Shown here in pieces: positions 1-11,324 of a stretch of 64,000 nucleotides of DNA. Under the pieces are notes generated by a model, which was given only the letters and a program-made list of their open reading frames with translations, ran no database searches and had not been told where the DNA came from. The position numbers were made by a program, and so were the translations under genes. Within the stretch, counting starts at the first letter, position 1. Every line of letters starts with the position of its first letter. This stretch comes from Brachycybe producta (taxonomy: Eukaryota > Arthropoda > Diplopoda > Playtdesmida > Andrognathidae), in NCBI GenBank assembly GCA_036925085.1, contig JAUPFP010000005.1, forward strand, positions 3,446,501 to 3,510,500. Reading direction: 5' to 3'.

Positions 1-840
1 AAGTGATAATGATTGAAATTAGTATCAGTATTGATTGGTAAAGGTAAAAAACACTTGTCATTTAGGGGTCCTAGTGGACAACAGACTCAGCTTCACATTG
101 TGTAAATACTTTGTTGGAGAGAGGGGGGGGGGGGGGGGGGGTTGTCGGAAGACGTGTCACGTGTTTCCCCAAAGAGACTCTTCTTCTTCACAGGTATGTT
201 GTATTTAGCGTTTTTTTTTTCTTTCTTTATTCGGTGGGATAAGGTTTCTTGACTTAAAATTCGTATATCAGTATGCAATATGATGAGAGAAAAAAAAAAT
301 TCTATAAAATAAATTGAATAAAAAGCAAGGAATTTATACGCCAGAAAAGCTATAGGAAATGAACTAAAAGAGCGTAAAGTCGTTACAGAAGCACACAGGA
401 GAGCGCCAAACACAGCCGGACCGGGTGCACCCAAAACAGTTCTTTCATTCCGTCAAAAGTCTAAAAACAGGTTTATCAGTCCCCAAGAAGGTAAATCTCA
501 TGTCCAGAGAGCGTATAGAGACTCGTGAATGGGCTTGGATCTTGAATTCTGAAGCTACCAGACTATTGAATTTCAATCACCTGGTCCAAATGTGCGAACC
601 TTTCGCCCTTTTTTGATTAAATAATGATGAATTTATTAACAAATACAAATATGCAAGCGTTACGAGTCGTAATCTTAATGATACGTTTAGTTAAAGATAA
701 GTGCTAAACTTGTAAACTTTACATGAAAAATTTCATGTCAAAGTTGATGAGTTTTTAGATCTTACTTTTAACTAAGCATTCATTAAGAATATACGAGACT
801 TTTAAGTGCTTAAGATTCAATGGAGTTATTACAGAAAGAC
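1..840. other. No gene seen; AT-rich sequence with a G run
   Basis: Apart from a run of about 20 G at 124-143 and small A/T runs, I see nothing I can name here. Short open frames on both strands show no recognisable domain. It lies downstream of the Iroquois exons on the gene's strand, so it may be intron, terminal exon or 3' flank. Confidence 0.5.
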
Positions 841-1040
841 ATTATCATATCTAGATCATAAATTTGTAACAGTCAAAAAAGCGAATTACTGAAAGAAAAA
901 AAAAGTTATGACAAATATTGTCATATGACTGCCATTGACTGACTGGTGTACAGAACAACGGCACACAAAATATATAAAGTATGATCATCACAATTTTATG
1001 ACGTTTTCTGTAATGAGACCTCCATGCAATAACTTCACGT
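841..1040. repeat. Degenerate repeat shared with 3180-3720
   Basis: The text around TTATGACAAATATTG and ATATGACTGCCATTGACTG (906-944) recurs at 3571-3610, followed in both places by GGTGTACA. Related lines (CTGTCACATGAGAGTACATTGTCACAT and CTGTCATATGACAGTAAATTATCATAT type, split across 3190-3220 and 3499-3525) show that the family is repeated inside 3180-3720 as well. The origin is unknown; probably an old dispersed element. Confidence 0.55.
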
Positions 1041-1087
1041 AGCAGTGAAATGCTATAAGAGTTTGTTGTTAGAATAGTTGTGTTGAT

Positions 1088-1290
1088 CAGGCAAGTGAAG
1101 ACAGTGAGATACAGTCGTTTGCTCCGCCCCTTTCTAGACAGCTTCAGAATTTCATCAATTTCTAATTGGTTTGTTACTTGGTCTGATGTCATATGCCCCC
1201 CCCTTTTTATTTCTAATTGGTTGATATTTGGTCTGATGCTCATAAAAGGGCGGAGCCAAAAAAAATCTGAAGTTGTCTACAGATGCCTGC
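1088..1290. mobile_element. Foldback MITE, second-arm type (diverged copy)
   Basis: A diverged copy of the short foldback family. The core TTTCTAATTGGTTTGTTACTTGGTCTGATGTC and the right arm CATAAAAGGGCGGAGCC with TGTCTACAGATGCCTG match the copy at 5257-5453. The left arm is partly rearranged (GCTCCGCCCC followed by a displaced AGACAGCTTCAGAATTTC). No target duplication could be read. Confidence 0.75.
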
Positions 1291-3179
1291 TATGGTGCGC
1301 GCAACATGGCATAATTAAAACATGGCCGAATAAGAGATTAAAAGTCCACGTGTTGAGATTAAAAAATAATTTGCAAAAGTCCTCTGCACGGCGCCATACT
1401 TTCGAGAGAAATATATAATATTAAAAACATTATTTCAGAACCTTCTGAAAAGGGCAGGTTTTTAGAAGGAAAAAGTTCTAAAAGCCATCATTTCAGAACG
1501 GTTTTTGTTGAGCTCTAGGAAGGCCTTTAGAAAGAAAGAAGAAAAAAACAGGAGTTCACGTTAGCTGTGTGACATGTTTCAAATGTATTTTCGCGTTTGT
1601 AAGACTGCGAACTTCTAGAAATAGCAAAACGATCAAAAGAAGTCGTCCGTCCCCCTCTCCCTCCCCCCCCCCCCGAAACTTAATTTTTTATTTGTGAAAT
1701 GCAATAAATGAGACTGTTGAAATGTGCATTGGTTGTTTCATTGGTAATCTACACATGTCCACACAACTGTTAACAACAAGAACTCCACATTTTATAATAA
1801 ATACAAACCAACCAACCAACCAACAAACACACACAGACAGACAGACATAAACGAAAAATGGATGATTTTGGACTTTAAAACATAAAAAAGAGAGAGAGAG
1901 AGGCACCACAAAAATAGAATTTCGTGTTGAAATTTAGTGATAAATTTAATCTGTCATTTCAAAAGTAAACATTTTGAAATTTCAAATAAAAGAGGAGAGC
2001 ATCATTTGTGCCAATAAAATAAACGATAATTTTCAGCATCTCTCTTTCAAGACATCTGAATCAACAACAGGTTTATTTTTTTTTAGAGCAATTAGAACAG
2101 TACTGTAGAGCAACATGCTAATCGATCCAGTGTTTGTTCTTTTGGCCCGGAGTTCAGCAAGTTAAGATAAGACACTCACTGGTCGTCCCTCCTTACTGAT
2201 GGGGTGTAAAGCTATAACTTCATACATGCTACCTTGAGCGTAGCGTCTGCGACTAGCGACTAGTGACTAGCATAGTGACTTGAAGTAGCAAATCGGTAGT
2301 CGCTGGCACACACTACATATGTGCTGCAACTATAAGCGTTTTTGGGCGTGTCTTCATGGTGTGTGATGTCATAAAAAATGGCGTCATATACCAAATGCAA
2401 AAAAAAATTGGTCTCGTGATTGGTTGTTAGGTAGCGACTTGAAACGTTTGCGACCTGAAGCTTCTGTTTGAACAGAAGCTTGGCGACTAAGTAGCAAATC
2501 GCAACGCTTTGACAAGTCTCTAATATTTGCTTTTATATGGTATGAAGACGCGCTGACGCTCGCTTGAGGTATAGGTCGCTCGACGTCGCGTGAATGAAGT
2601 TTAAGCTTACCACAGGCAGGTTGCAACTTCTGTAAAGGGCGTGGGCCGGATAGCAAATTTTAAATATATACACCGGTCATACCCATATGATGTTTAGCTG
2701 TTCTAGAACAGTTCGCGAACAGAAATGGAACTCGGTTTAGACAGAAGCTCTTGAACAGTTCCAAGAGTTGCTCGCGAACCGGTACAAAGTACGCTCTTGA
2801 GGCGGTACATTAAAGTGTTAGTTCTTGAACATCTGTCGAACAGAGAACAAGGTCTAGACGTGAGTGAGCTCGTCTCACCAGTTTATAATTATGACAAACA
2901 ATTTGTGCAAAATTATTACAAACAAATTTAACAGCGCGAACTCTTGACGAACAAACAAACAAAATCTTAAGAGCTGTTTGATCGCCATGCAAAAGCGAAC
3001 ACGCCAATATCTTGGTGCAAACGTTAGGCTCGCGAGCAGCTATCGAATAGTTCTCGAGTGGTTTGCGAACATTTAGAAGCTGATAGTAACAATTTACGTT
3101 AGAAAACTAGTCTGAATTGAATGCACCCAACTGTTTCAAAGAGCGTTCAGTCCAGTGCGCAGGGCTATTGTTACAAAAA
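1291..3179. other. Anonymous sequence with a decayed inverted-repeat element
   Basis: No host coding sequence is recognisable. From about 2225 to 2660 there are repeated AGCGACTAG / TAGCGACTTG-like words and a perfect small hairpin AGCTTCTGTTTGAACAGAAGCT (2459-2480, written in two parts: AGCTTCTGTT and AACAGAAGCT). This looks like an old palindromic transposon. A 90-codon frame at 2384-2656 falls within it and resembles no protein I know. At 2697-3070 words like CTTGAACAGTT and CGAACAG recur in both orientations. Confidence 0.4.
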
Positions 3180-3720
3180 AAGGTAATACAACTGTCACAT
3201 GAGAGTACATTGTCACATCTAGCTCTTATCCTTCCTTGTAACAGTCACAAAAGCAAAATACGAAACTTTACTACATGAAAATTAATTACTGGCATATACT
3301 GTATGTAACGTATTTATGACTGACATCATAATATGACTCATAAATCAATATATTCTGACTTGTGATTATTGGTATGATTGTCACATTTTTTCTGTAATAA
3401 GGATCCGGGTCTACTCTTATTCATGGGCTATGTGTTTGGTAAATTAGTGGCACGGAGACCTTTCAACCTGGTGACCAGTACAGAAATATAATAAGGCTGT
3501 CATATGACAGTAAATTATCATATGTAGCTCATAACCATTTAAAAGTCACGAAAACATATTACGAAATATGATTATGACAAATATTGTAATATGACTGCCA
3601 TTGACTGGTGTACACCATAATATGAAAGGGGACACACAAGGTATAGTGACACGATAATGGTCCAGACACACATGACCGGGCCTAGACAGGAACGGAATGT
3701 CGGCCGTCACCAGGTAGAGG
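3180..3720. repeat. Degenerate internal repeats related to 841-1040
   Basis: Two imperfect direct copies of about 300 bp are visible: CTGTCACATGAGAGTACATT at 3190 against CTGTCATATGACAGTAAATT at 3499, both followed by an ACATCTAGCTCTTA/ATATGTAGCTCATA line and a CAGTCACAAAAGC/AAGTCACGAAAAC line. The copies share words with 841-1040, so all belong to one old dispersed family. Confidence 0.5.
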
Positions 3721-4139
3721 AATTGCACCGTTAAATTCAATGCGTCTGTTCTGCCAACAGCGTGCCATGACATGACAGTGCCTTGCCTGGGTGGATATAT
3801 TGTGATGTTCATTTCTCCGGTTACGGTCCAGTCTCAGATCGCAGATTAGAAAAAGCGGTGGAGTTTCATTAATTATTAACAAATGGAACCCTCCTCCCCT
3901 TAATTAGGCATGGCCCGATCAAGTGTGTCGTAGACAACCGAACCGGAACGCGGACGTCTCTAGGTTACCGGATTTCCAGATTACCGGGTGTGTCAGGACC
4001 TTAAGGAATGACTGTCACAATCTTATGACTTTTATCCGCAATAAGGGTCTATGGTCTTCGTGTTTTTACGCTTTTTCAAAGTTTCAAGAAATATGTATGC
4101 TAAAGTGGACAGCAAGATTAGTACTGGTGGTATTTTGGA

Positions 4140-4430
4140 AAAATCGAAACCGGCCCGATATTTAAAAAAAATCGATTTTAACGATATATCCAAAAATGGA
4201 GAAAAATCGAAAAACGGAAAAATTTGAGAAAGATCGAAATATTGAAAAAATCGAAAAATTTAAGAAAAACTGAGAAAATTTGAAAAACCAAAAAAAAAAA
4301 AAAACCGATAATTCGATATTTCGATTTTTACCCTAATATTTCGATTTTTCCGATTTTTTTTTTAGTTTTTCGATATATCGAGTACGAATTTTTTGGAAAA
4401 AAACTATCGATATGTCGAAAATATTGCCAG
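4140..4430. repeat. AT-rich low-complexity inverted tract (AATCGAAA / TTTCGATT words)
   Basis: From about 4140 to 4310 the text is built of GAAAAATCGAAAA words; from 4300 to 4430 it is built of the complementary TTTCGATTTTT words. The two halves can therefore fold on each other imperfectly. No coding content. Confidence 0.65.
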
Positions 4431-5043
4431 CTGGCCCTAAACAAGATAAATGGCAGAGCAATAATAATTCAACACTGCATATCGTTAGTCCATAATTGTA
4501 GTAGACCATATGTTGGTTGTGTTGCTTTAAAGTTTCAAATCAAAATAGTTCATTTCATTTTGTTTATTTCACATAATGCATATATATTTATAACATTCAT
4601 TTAGGTTTCGGGTTACAAATAACATTAGTTTTGGACAATTTTTTTTGTTGTTGGTGTTTTTTGCTCTCCATAAAATAGCAACAAAAAAGGAAGAAGAAAA
4701 AGAATAACATATAACATTGCAAATGATAAAACGCGGTTGAAACTTGTGTGCGTGGTGGCTTTTTTTTTTTTTTTCTCTTCTCTCGGTTCTCTGTACCTTT
4801 TACAAATGTTGATCTGTTGAAATAATGAATTGCTGTACAAATTCCATCTCAAAAACAAAAAAATATCACTCAGAAATGTCAGCTCGTAGAACTCTCCAAT
4901 TCTGGCCTTTGGTCTAAAATAAGAACAGAGTACAAGAAAAATAAATATTGCTATATTTAGGGTAATAATAATAATCAGTGAAGATGATGATGATGTTCAT
5001 GCATCCAAATCTTAAATTTATTTGAAAACGTGTCGGTTTTAAC

Positions 5044-5249
5044 ACAGGCAATTAGAAATCGGGACGAACACAAGTTGGCTCCGCCCTTTTTATGACGAAC
5101 GGCAACTTCAAATTGGTTAGTTGTGTGGTTCGACGTTGAAAAGGGCGGAGCATGTAACGTCAGACTACATAACCAACCAATTAGAAGTTGCGTTCGTCAT
5201 GAAAAGGGGCGAAGCCAACTTCTGTTTGTCTCGTTTTCTAATTGCCTGT
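5044..5249. mobile_element. Foldback MITE, first-arm type (copy 1)
   Basis: The ends are ACAGGCAATTAGAAATCGGG (left) and the inverse ...TTTTCTAATTGCCTGT (right). Arms contain GTTGGCTCCGCCC and its complement. It lies only 7 bp from another copy at 5257-5453. No duplicated target is visible, perhaps because the two insertions disturbed each other. Confidence 0.88.
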
Positions 5250-5256
5250 CATACAC

Positions 5257-5453
5257 ACAGGCATCTGTAGACAGCTTCAGAATTTCTTTGGCTCCGCCCT
5301 TTTATGAGCGTCATCAATTTCTATAATTGGTTTGTTACTGGGTCTGATGTCACATGCCCCGCCCTGATTATTTCTAATTGGTTGATATTTGGTCTGACAC
5401 TCATAAAAGGGCGGAGCCAAAGAAATTCTGAAGCTCTGTCTACAGATGCCTGT
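5257..5453. mobile_element. Foldback MITE, second-arm type
   Basis: The ends are ACAGGCATCTGTAGACAG and the inverse CTGTCTACAGATGCCTGT. Inner arms TTGGCTCCGCCC and GGGCGGAGCCAA, the CATAAAAGGG line and the central GTCTGATGTCACATGCCCCGCCC are shared with the first-arm type, but the outer 30 bp differ (TTCAGAATTTCTTTGG instead of AATTAGAAATCGGGAC). So the same core carries different terminal arms. Confidence 0.88.
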
Positions 5454-5501
5454 AACATATACGAGAAGGGCCAATCTAACACATGTATAAAACCAATGTT
5501 A

Positions 5502-5805
5502 TACCTAACAGGCCTACACACCTGATAGTTTAAATGCATTTAAATAATAAACGTGTTCTATACAGAGCCCTGTGAAGGACAAACAAACAATATGTCGAAT
5601 TCAATTTATTCAGTTAATAATCTGAAAATATTGAGTTAATACTTAAATATAATATATTGACAAAAATATTGATTTAGTATTTCAATTTAAAATATTAATA
5701 ATAAAGCCAATTTTTATTTGGTGTTCATGTCCTTAACTGAATTCCGTATAATTCACCTAAACACATTTAATTTGAATTCATTTAACTCATGTGTGTACAA
5801 GGTAT
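5502..5805. mobile_element. About 300-bp inverted-repeat MITE, TACCTAGTACACAC family (copy 1)
   Basis: The left end TACCTAACAGGCCTACACAC resembles the TACCTAGTACACACCTGATA end seen elsewhere; the right end is ATGTGTGTACAAGGTA. Internal text (GAATTCAATTTATTCAGTTA, TTGATTTAGTATTTCAATTT, AATTCACCTAAACACATTTA) is shared with 11325-11602, 20982-21272 and, inverted, 21342-21631. Confidence 0.85.
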
Positions 5806-6836
5806 TAAGGCTCGGTCCACGTCAAGCTGACAAAACACAAACAAAACAGAGACTCAAAGAGTTTCGAGACAAATTGGCGACAAATTCTAAACATTTTCTG
5901 GCATTGACAATTTTATTGTAGTTTTTTTTTAATGAGTTTTCAGAGCTGATATTTTCTTTTTACCATCTGGAGTAGAACGTATCTCATTCTAAAAGTGACT
6001 CCAAAATTCAGAGTTTTCTATCTCTTGACATGTAGAAAGATTCGGGTTTTTTTTTGCGTTTAATGATAAATTTGAGTAACTGGACATGTGGGATTTTGAA
6101 GGAAAAAAGCACCTCAAATATTGGTGTACAATAAAAAAAAACCCCAATAGTTGGACGTTCAGCTAGAACTCGGCTAGATACACCACAAAACACAGTTTTT
6201 CCACTTTTCTTCTTCCAAATTTGGCATTTAAAGAGACCATTATCCTCCAGAAATATCTTTCCAAAATATTATCGAGACATACCCAAAGGGGCCAAAAATT
6301 GGCAAAATGATTTTTAAAATTTAAAATAAGTCGTTAAAACCATAAAATAAACTTGAAAATGAAGTGACTTTTCCTGAGTCACCAAACGACGCCATTTTAA
6401 ATTTCCAAAAACGAAAGTCTCCCCCCCCCCCACATTTTTGTGGCAATGGTGGTCCCCTCACATTTCCAGAATTCCTTAATGAAATATATAGGTATATTCC
6501 CTATTCAACCTCAATATAATCCCTTTCCATGTGGGGAATAATTCAAATGTATTAAATCCATAGTACTATGAAATGAAAGTAATGTGAGCTGGTGATCGCA
6601 ACACATCAGAATTCGAGTAGAGGAGTAGACTTTGGGGGGTTTTGTAGTTCCAGTGTCTGTTGTTTGGTGGCGCATCTATCTGATAAAGTTCCTTTACATG
6701 ATTTTTGATTTTCTGATTTTTAATTTTTTAAATTATATTAATCACTTATTTTAAATTTTAAAAAATCCGTTTTCGTAATCGTTAAATAATTCTTGACAAT
6801 ATTTTGACACAAAAATTTCTGGAGGTAATGGTATCT
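5806..6836. other. No gene seen; AT-rich sequence
   Basis: I see no recognisable gene or well-bounded element, only short homopolymers including a C run at 6421-6430. Confidence 0.5.
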
Positions 6837-6837
6837 T

Positions 6838-7472
6838 TTAAGAGCCTACAGTGAAAAAAAACTTAGAAAAATCTTCGCATGTAGGCGCTTTTGTAGCTGT
6901 GACGTCAACATGTGGCAAAAAAATCAATTTTGATACACTTTTGTCCGCCATTTTTTCTCTTAACGATGGATAAAAGTGGGTATATTTTAATAACGACTCT
7001 TTTTTGGATAAATATGCACTACTGAAAAAAGGAAGAGCAACTTTTGATCTACAATGGTGAGTAATTTGAGTCGTATACAATTAGTGGTCAAATTTTAGGG
7101 TATCATGAAACTTATGGTTAGTGGGAAATGTATAAACGGAGGAGCGTTTGTCGCCTATGGGATTTAACATGAGCTAAAAAATACGAGATTTTAAAATGAA
7201 ATTAAAAATAGAAAAACTAATTATAAACTTGTACCAACGTATCACTAGATGAGCAATATTGTTATGTACATATTGCAATTTGAATTTTGAAAATCACAAT
7301 TTTTGTTGCAGAAAACAAAACATTTGCCTGAACCATTGTATTTTTAAAATAGGAATTTCTCTTTCTCATTGGTTTCAATGGCTTAGCTGTGGGGCACCAC
7401 TAAACGGCGAAAAGTGGAACTATAATTGTCATCTGCTAATATTCAAAATGGCGTCACACATATAGGCTCTTA
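6838..7472. mobile_element. Probable MITE with TTTAAGAGCCTA inverted ends
   Basis: The left end is TTTTAAGAGCCTACAGTG (6836) and the right end is CATATAGGCTCTTAAA (7458-7473), inverse of each other over about 12 bp. The interior has no coding sense. The frame at 6838-7080 on minus starts inside the terminus and is not a gene. Confidence 0.5.
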
Positions 7473-7821
7473 AATAAAATGGTTGACATTCCACTGTTTT
7501 TTTATCGAAACTATAATCTAAAATGACATAGATGACCCTGTTTAGTTGTATTTGAGGTGATTCCGAGATCTTACAGATATAAATTTATAAGTAGGCTATT
7601 GTCGAGCTGTAAGTGGTAAATCAGTTTTGGAGCGCCATCTTTAAAAAAAATAAGATTGTGGTCGAATAGCCCTTATTCTACATATTTTGTAGTTACGGAT
7701 TTACAACATGGTTTACAAAAACACAATTTGCATGTGATTTGATTTGTTTTCATGTCGAGAACATTTCTATAGTAAAAGCCATAATCAAATTAGCAATTTT
7801 TTCTACAGATGTGACAAAAGG

Positions 7822-8009
7822 ACAGGCAAGTGTGCCCAGCAGTAAAATGTTGTTGGCGCGCCCTTTTATGAGCGTCATCAATTTCTAATTGGTTTGTTAC
7901 TTGGTCTGATGTCCCATGCCCCACCCTTTTCAATTTCTAGTTGGTTGACATTTGGTCTGCAGCTCATAAAAGGGCGGGGCCAACAAAATTTTACTGCTGG
8001 GCAGAGATG
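7822..8009. mobile_element. Foldback MITE, third-arm type
   Basis: The central part (CCCTTTTATGAGCGTCATC, TTGGTTTGTTACTTGGTCTG, CTCATAAAAGGGCGGGGCC) is that of the second-arm type, but the outer arms are GCCCAGCAGTAAAATTTTG-like on both sides (CCCAGCAGTAAAAT at 7835 and ATTTTACTGCTGGG at 7988-8001). This is a third version of the terminal arms around the same core. Confidence 0.8.
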
Positions 8010-8029
8010 TCGTCATGAATCTTACACTC

Positions 8030-8160
8030 ATCACTACTGTAATGCCAAAAAAAATCAATAGTCTGCTAAAAATGACCACTTTATGTGGCTCCACAAGTGG
8101 TCCGTGTGAAACGTGTGGTGGAAGCGTCCCTTCGCACCTTGGCTAGAAGAGTGGCACAAC
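8030..8160. mobile_element. Fragment of the GACCACTTT...GTGGTCC MITE
   Basis: AAAATGACCACTTTATGTGG followed by CTCCACAAGTGGTCCGTGTGAA matches the right end of the element at 13348-13820 (AAAATGACCACTTTACGTGG, CAAAGTGGTCCGTATGAA). Only one end is seen here. Confidence 0.55.
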
Positions 8161-8329
8161 GCAAAAAAACACTTTTTTGGGGGGAAAATTAGTTTAAAGT
8201 TAAGAGAAGATTCGTGGCTTACTTTGCTGTGAGCTTTGAAGTGCAAAAAAACGTTTCAATTATTCACACGTGTCTTAATAAGCATTGTGAATTTCGAGAG
8301 AAAAGTAAACAAATAAAAGAGCTTATTAC

Positions 8330-9334
8330 CTGGTTGCACAGGTGATGTCTTTGTCCCCATGAAACTTCCATTTATTTGAGGTGTCATCAAATGGTTTAGT
8401 CCTTTTGTTAAGTTTGTTAAGTTTTGTATGGTTTGTGCATAAGTGCGACTGAAGAGCGTTGAGTTGACGTTGACTGTAGGCGTTGAGTGAGCAGATGATG
8501 CGATGGACATGGGAGAAGAAGAAGGATGATGATGATGAGGAGGAGGAGGAGGAGGAGGAGGATAGGTACAAGATGATGTTGCTGTTGACGATGGTAAAGA
8601 AAGAGTTGTAGGTTTCACCAGACTCTGACTCGTAGAAGCACCAGATGATAAAGGTGACGTCACATCGGAGGAATCGGAGTTCAGTGGCGAATAAGCCGAT
8701 GTGGTTGTTGTGACTACGGGTAAAGACGATGAGGTGGTCATTGACGTAGACGGCGCTGTCATGTTTGCAAAAGCACCATTCAACCAAACTGCTTTAGAGT
8801 ACGGAGATGTATATCCTAACCTTAGGTTTCTGGCTAACTGTTGCGATACTCGAACTGCGGGACCACCACCACCAACACCACTACCATTTCCTAAAGTTCC
8901 ACCGACTGATGAAAAATGGAATCCGGACGTCGGAACTCCAAACCCGACACCATGTAAAAGACCGTTACTGTTACTGTTAAAGACATGATTGTTGTTATTA
9001 ATTGAGGTGCTGCTATTATGTGATGTGGCTGTGTCGACAATCGACCAAATGCGAGGTTTCAGAAGGTTTCCTTGAGCATCGTGAAGACTCGATGGAGTCA
9101 ACATGGTTCCCTGTGATTCATTTAGCACAGGACTTTGTAGGGAAGAATGGGTATCGGAAAGAATGGATGATTCGGGACTGGACATGGAGTCCCTTTGAGA
9201 CATGTCGATTGTACCACCGGCACCACCTCTCAAGCATATGTCATTGTCGTCCATTTCCATCATCTTTGAATGAATACCATTCATTTTGTCACAGGTTCTC
9301 AGCATGTTGGTCTTGTGACAAAGTGATGTCATGC
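8330..9334 (-). CDS. irx: Iroquois homeobox gene, long C-terminal exon with Iro box
   Basis: This 1005-nt exon encodes 334 residues (about 247-580). It starts after acceptor TTTTCTACAG and, with the last base of the homeodomain exon, gives Gly-Met-Thr-Ser-Leu in frame. Near residue 337 it holds NLLKPRIWSIVDTATS, matching the conserved KPKIWSLA(D/E)T motif of Iroquois proteins (which I take to be the Iro box), coded at about 9015-9062. The rest is low-complexity and likely disordered: Asn/Ser runs, a Gly-rich stretch, Ser/Thr-rich blocks, and poly-Pro followed by poly-His coded by a GAGGAGG-type microsatellite near 8535-8560. It ends CAACCAG at 8330 before donor GTAATA, in phase 1, so at least one more coding exon is needed. 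If unspliced, the frame runs 24 more residues to a stop at 8256, a possible alternative end. Confidence 0.92.
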
Positions 9335-9497
9335 CTGTAGAAAACGAATCAGAACGAAATTAGTACAAAGTGCTATTAGGTTGTTCACACATTTCTCTCT
9401 TAAAATATTTTTCACTTTACAAATAATAATCACAATTACACATATTGAAAAGCAGCCATTATTTGTCAAAAGTTGTTCACAAGACAAAAAATAAACC

Positions 9498-9975
9498 TTA
9501 AGGTGTTTTTATAGATGTTTTTTGTCCTCCAAGATGGCGCGCGTTTGCGTGGCTATTATGTTCTATAGGAGGTCGCTTCCCTTCCCATCCGCAGTTTTGA
9601 GAAAATTTCTATTTTTCAAGCGAACGTTTTCAGCAGAAACATTACGAAAAAAAAATTCAACGTGTGTTTTAGAAACTAGAATAGTTGGTGATAAATGGAT
9701 AATGCTAAAAGTTTTTGTTTTAATGATGATATCTTTAAAAATAAACGTTTTATGACAGTTTGAAAAAGTCAAAAAGAGTTAGTTTTTCATGAAACGTCAA
9801 CAGAAACGCCTAAAAAACAGTTCATTTTTTCAAACTGAACCATAAAATGTTTATTTTTTAAAGATATTGCCATGAAGAAACTTTTAACATAATCTTTTAC
9901 CATTCTAGTTTGGAAAACAATTTGAATTTTTTTTTCTTCTGAAACGTAGCATTAGCAGTTCGTCATGTATGAGGC
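9498..9975. mobile_element. TTAA-type repeat, about 500 bp (copy 1)
   Basis: It starts TTAAGGTG at 9498 and shares its course with copies at 27089, 28819 and 43187: an AGATGGCG line, TTTTCAAGCGAACGTTTTCA, AACATTACGAAAAA, AGAAACTAGAATAGTTGGTG, TTTATGACAGTTTGAAAAA, GTTTATTTTTTAAAGATATT and CCATTCTAGTTTGGAAAAC. The second half is loosely the inverse of the first. The TTAA ends suggest a piggyBac-type origin; this is inference. Confidence 0.7.
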
Positions 9976-10660
9976 GCCGTTCATTGTATGAATTAATTTA
10001 AAAATGGAATCTTTTCCGAGATAAAATCAAAAGTTGGCCTAACTTTTTTGTTTTACATGAAATGTCTTTCGATCATATAGCAAAGCTTCTCGAGTTGCTG
10101 CTGCAAAAAAGCGCTTAGAAACTGCGCACTCATCATGCAAACGAATAAGAACTGCACACGTGCAAATGCATATAAACCCCCCATAATCATTTTCCAGTGA
10201 AAACCTCTACCATATCACCTATCAAGCTTATTTTTAGTTTGTCAACACTTGAAAATAGCACTCTCATGTCACAACCCACCCACCAACCTCCTCCCATCCC
10301 ATTCTATCCTTTTCTCCCCCCCCCCCAAAAAAAAACCCCAACTTGAATTATCAACAAGGTTTAAACAAACAGATTTACATAATTAATGCGTCATTTTCGC
10401 ATTCACTCTCTGCATAAAGAATCATTTTCGTGGCTCAGTAAACCCTTAAGATGCTTTAGGTCATAAAATAGGAGAAATATCAACCACAACTTAACTAAGA
10501 AACAAAAAAACCCTCCCTCCCTCTACCATCTCAACACAAAAGCATTCTAATTCGAAACCCAATTATTTCTAGCTGCTAATTATTAAATGCGCTAAAAATA
10601 AAACGTGATTCACAAACGATTATTTGCATATTATAGGGTCTATAAAGATTAGAAACAATG

Positions 10661-10745
<85 letters not shown>
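10661..10745. repeat. (GA)n microsatellite
   Basis: About 85 bp of GA repeats with a few GAAAGA interruptions. It produces spurious Arg/Glu or Ser/Leu frames on both strands. Confidence 0.97.
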
Positions 10746-10747
<2 letters not shown>

Positions 10748-11059
10748 TGCTGAAAAATGTGTTTGTAGCACAGTCTCTCCACAATGTCTTTTTGTATAGA
10801 AAAATGGAGTATAAAACCAGATTATAAAAGTACCTAAGTGAAAATCCCTTAATTAATTATTCTCATAAAAGGTTGTTGAGGCGACTACATGTTGACAACA
10901 CTGATGAACAAAACTATCATATCATCATATATAATAATAATACTAATATAATAATCACAAGCTCCATATTATTATTATTATTATTATGGCTAGCAACTCA
11001 CAAAAATGTGCACATAATGATAATGGCAATATAAGAGAATGCAACAAGCCATAAAAAGG

Positions 11060-11065
<6 letters not shown>

Positions 11066-11111
<46 letters not shown>
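11066..11111. repeat. (CT)n microsatellite
   Basis: About 46 bp of CT repeats, in opposite sense to the GA block 320 bp away, so the two could pair within a transcript. Confidence 0.97.
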
Positions 11112-11114
<3 letters not shown>

Positions 11115-11324
11115 CTTTCACATTGTTGGAATTAGTGTTATTTAGAATAATATACAAATGATAATCTAGGGTAATTAATAAACACACTTTTTTTTTGTTG
11201 TTGTCTTATAATAAAATGATCGGTAATTCCATAACCGCAATCGTGAATAACAAAAGTATCGAGGTATAATATGTACAGCTGACAATGAGCGAATGAGCAA
11301 ATTTGTAAGCTCAGGACCCCTTAT

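Larger units (their letters stand above)
9976..11324. other. Iroquois intron: microsatellites and anonymous sequence
   Basis: This stretch holds a (GA)n block at 10661-10745, a (CT)n block at 11066-11111 and an ATT/ATA tract near 10925-10990. Nothing else is recognisable. Confidence 0.6.

Noticed and set aside
2384-2656. A 90-residue frame with mixed composition
   Set aside because: It lies in a decayed inverted-repeat region and shows no domain; its text is built of the element's AGCGAC-type repeats.
5044-5453. CRISPR-like spaced repeats
   Set aside because: The repeated units are palindromic MITEs with target duplications, and the genome is clearly that of an animal.
8326-9340. Other open frames overlapping the long Iroquois exon on either strand
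   Set aside because: The minus frame 8256-9332 has the Iro-box motif and phase-compatible splice sites; the others are shadows of its low-complexity codons.
10576-11187. Arg/Glu- and Ser/Leu-repeat frames
   Set aside because: Direct translation of GA and CT microsatellites.
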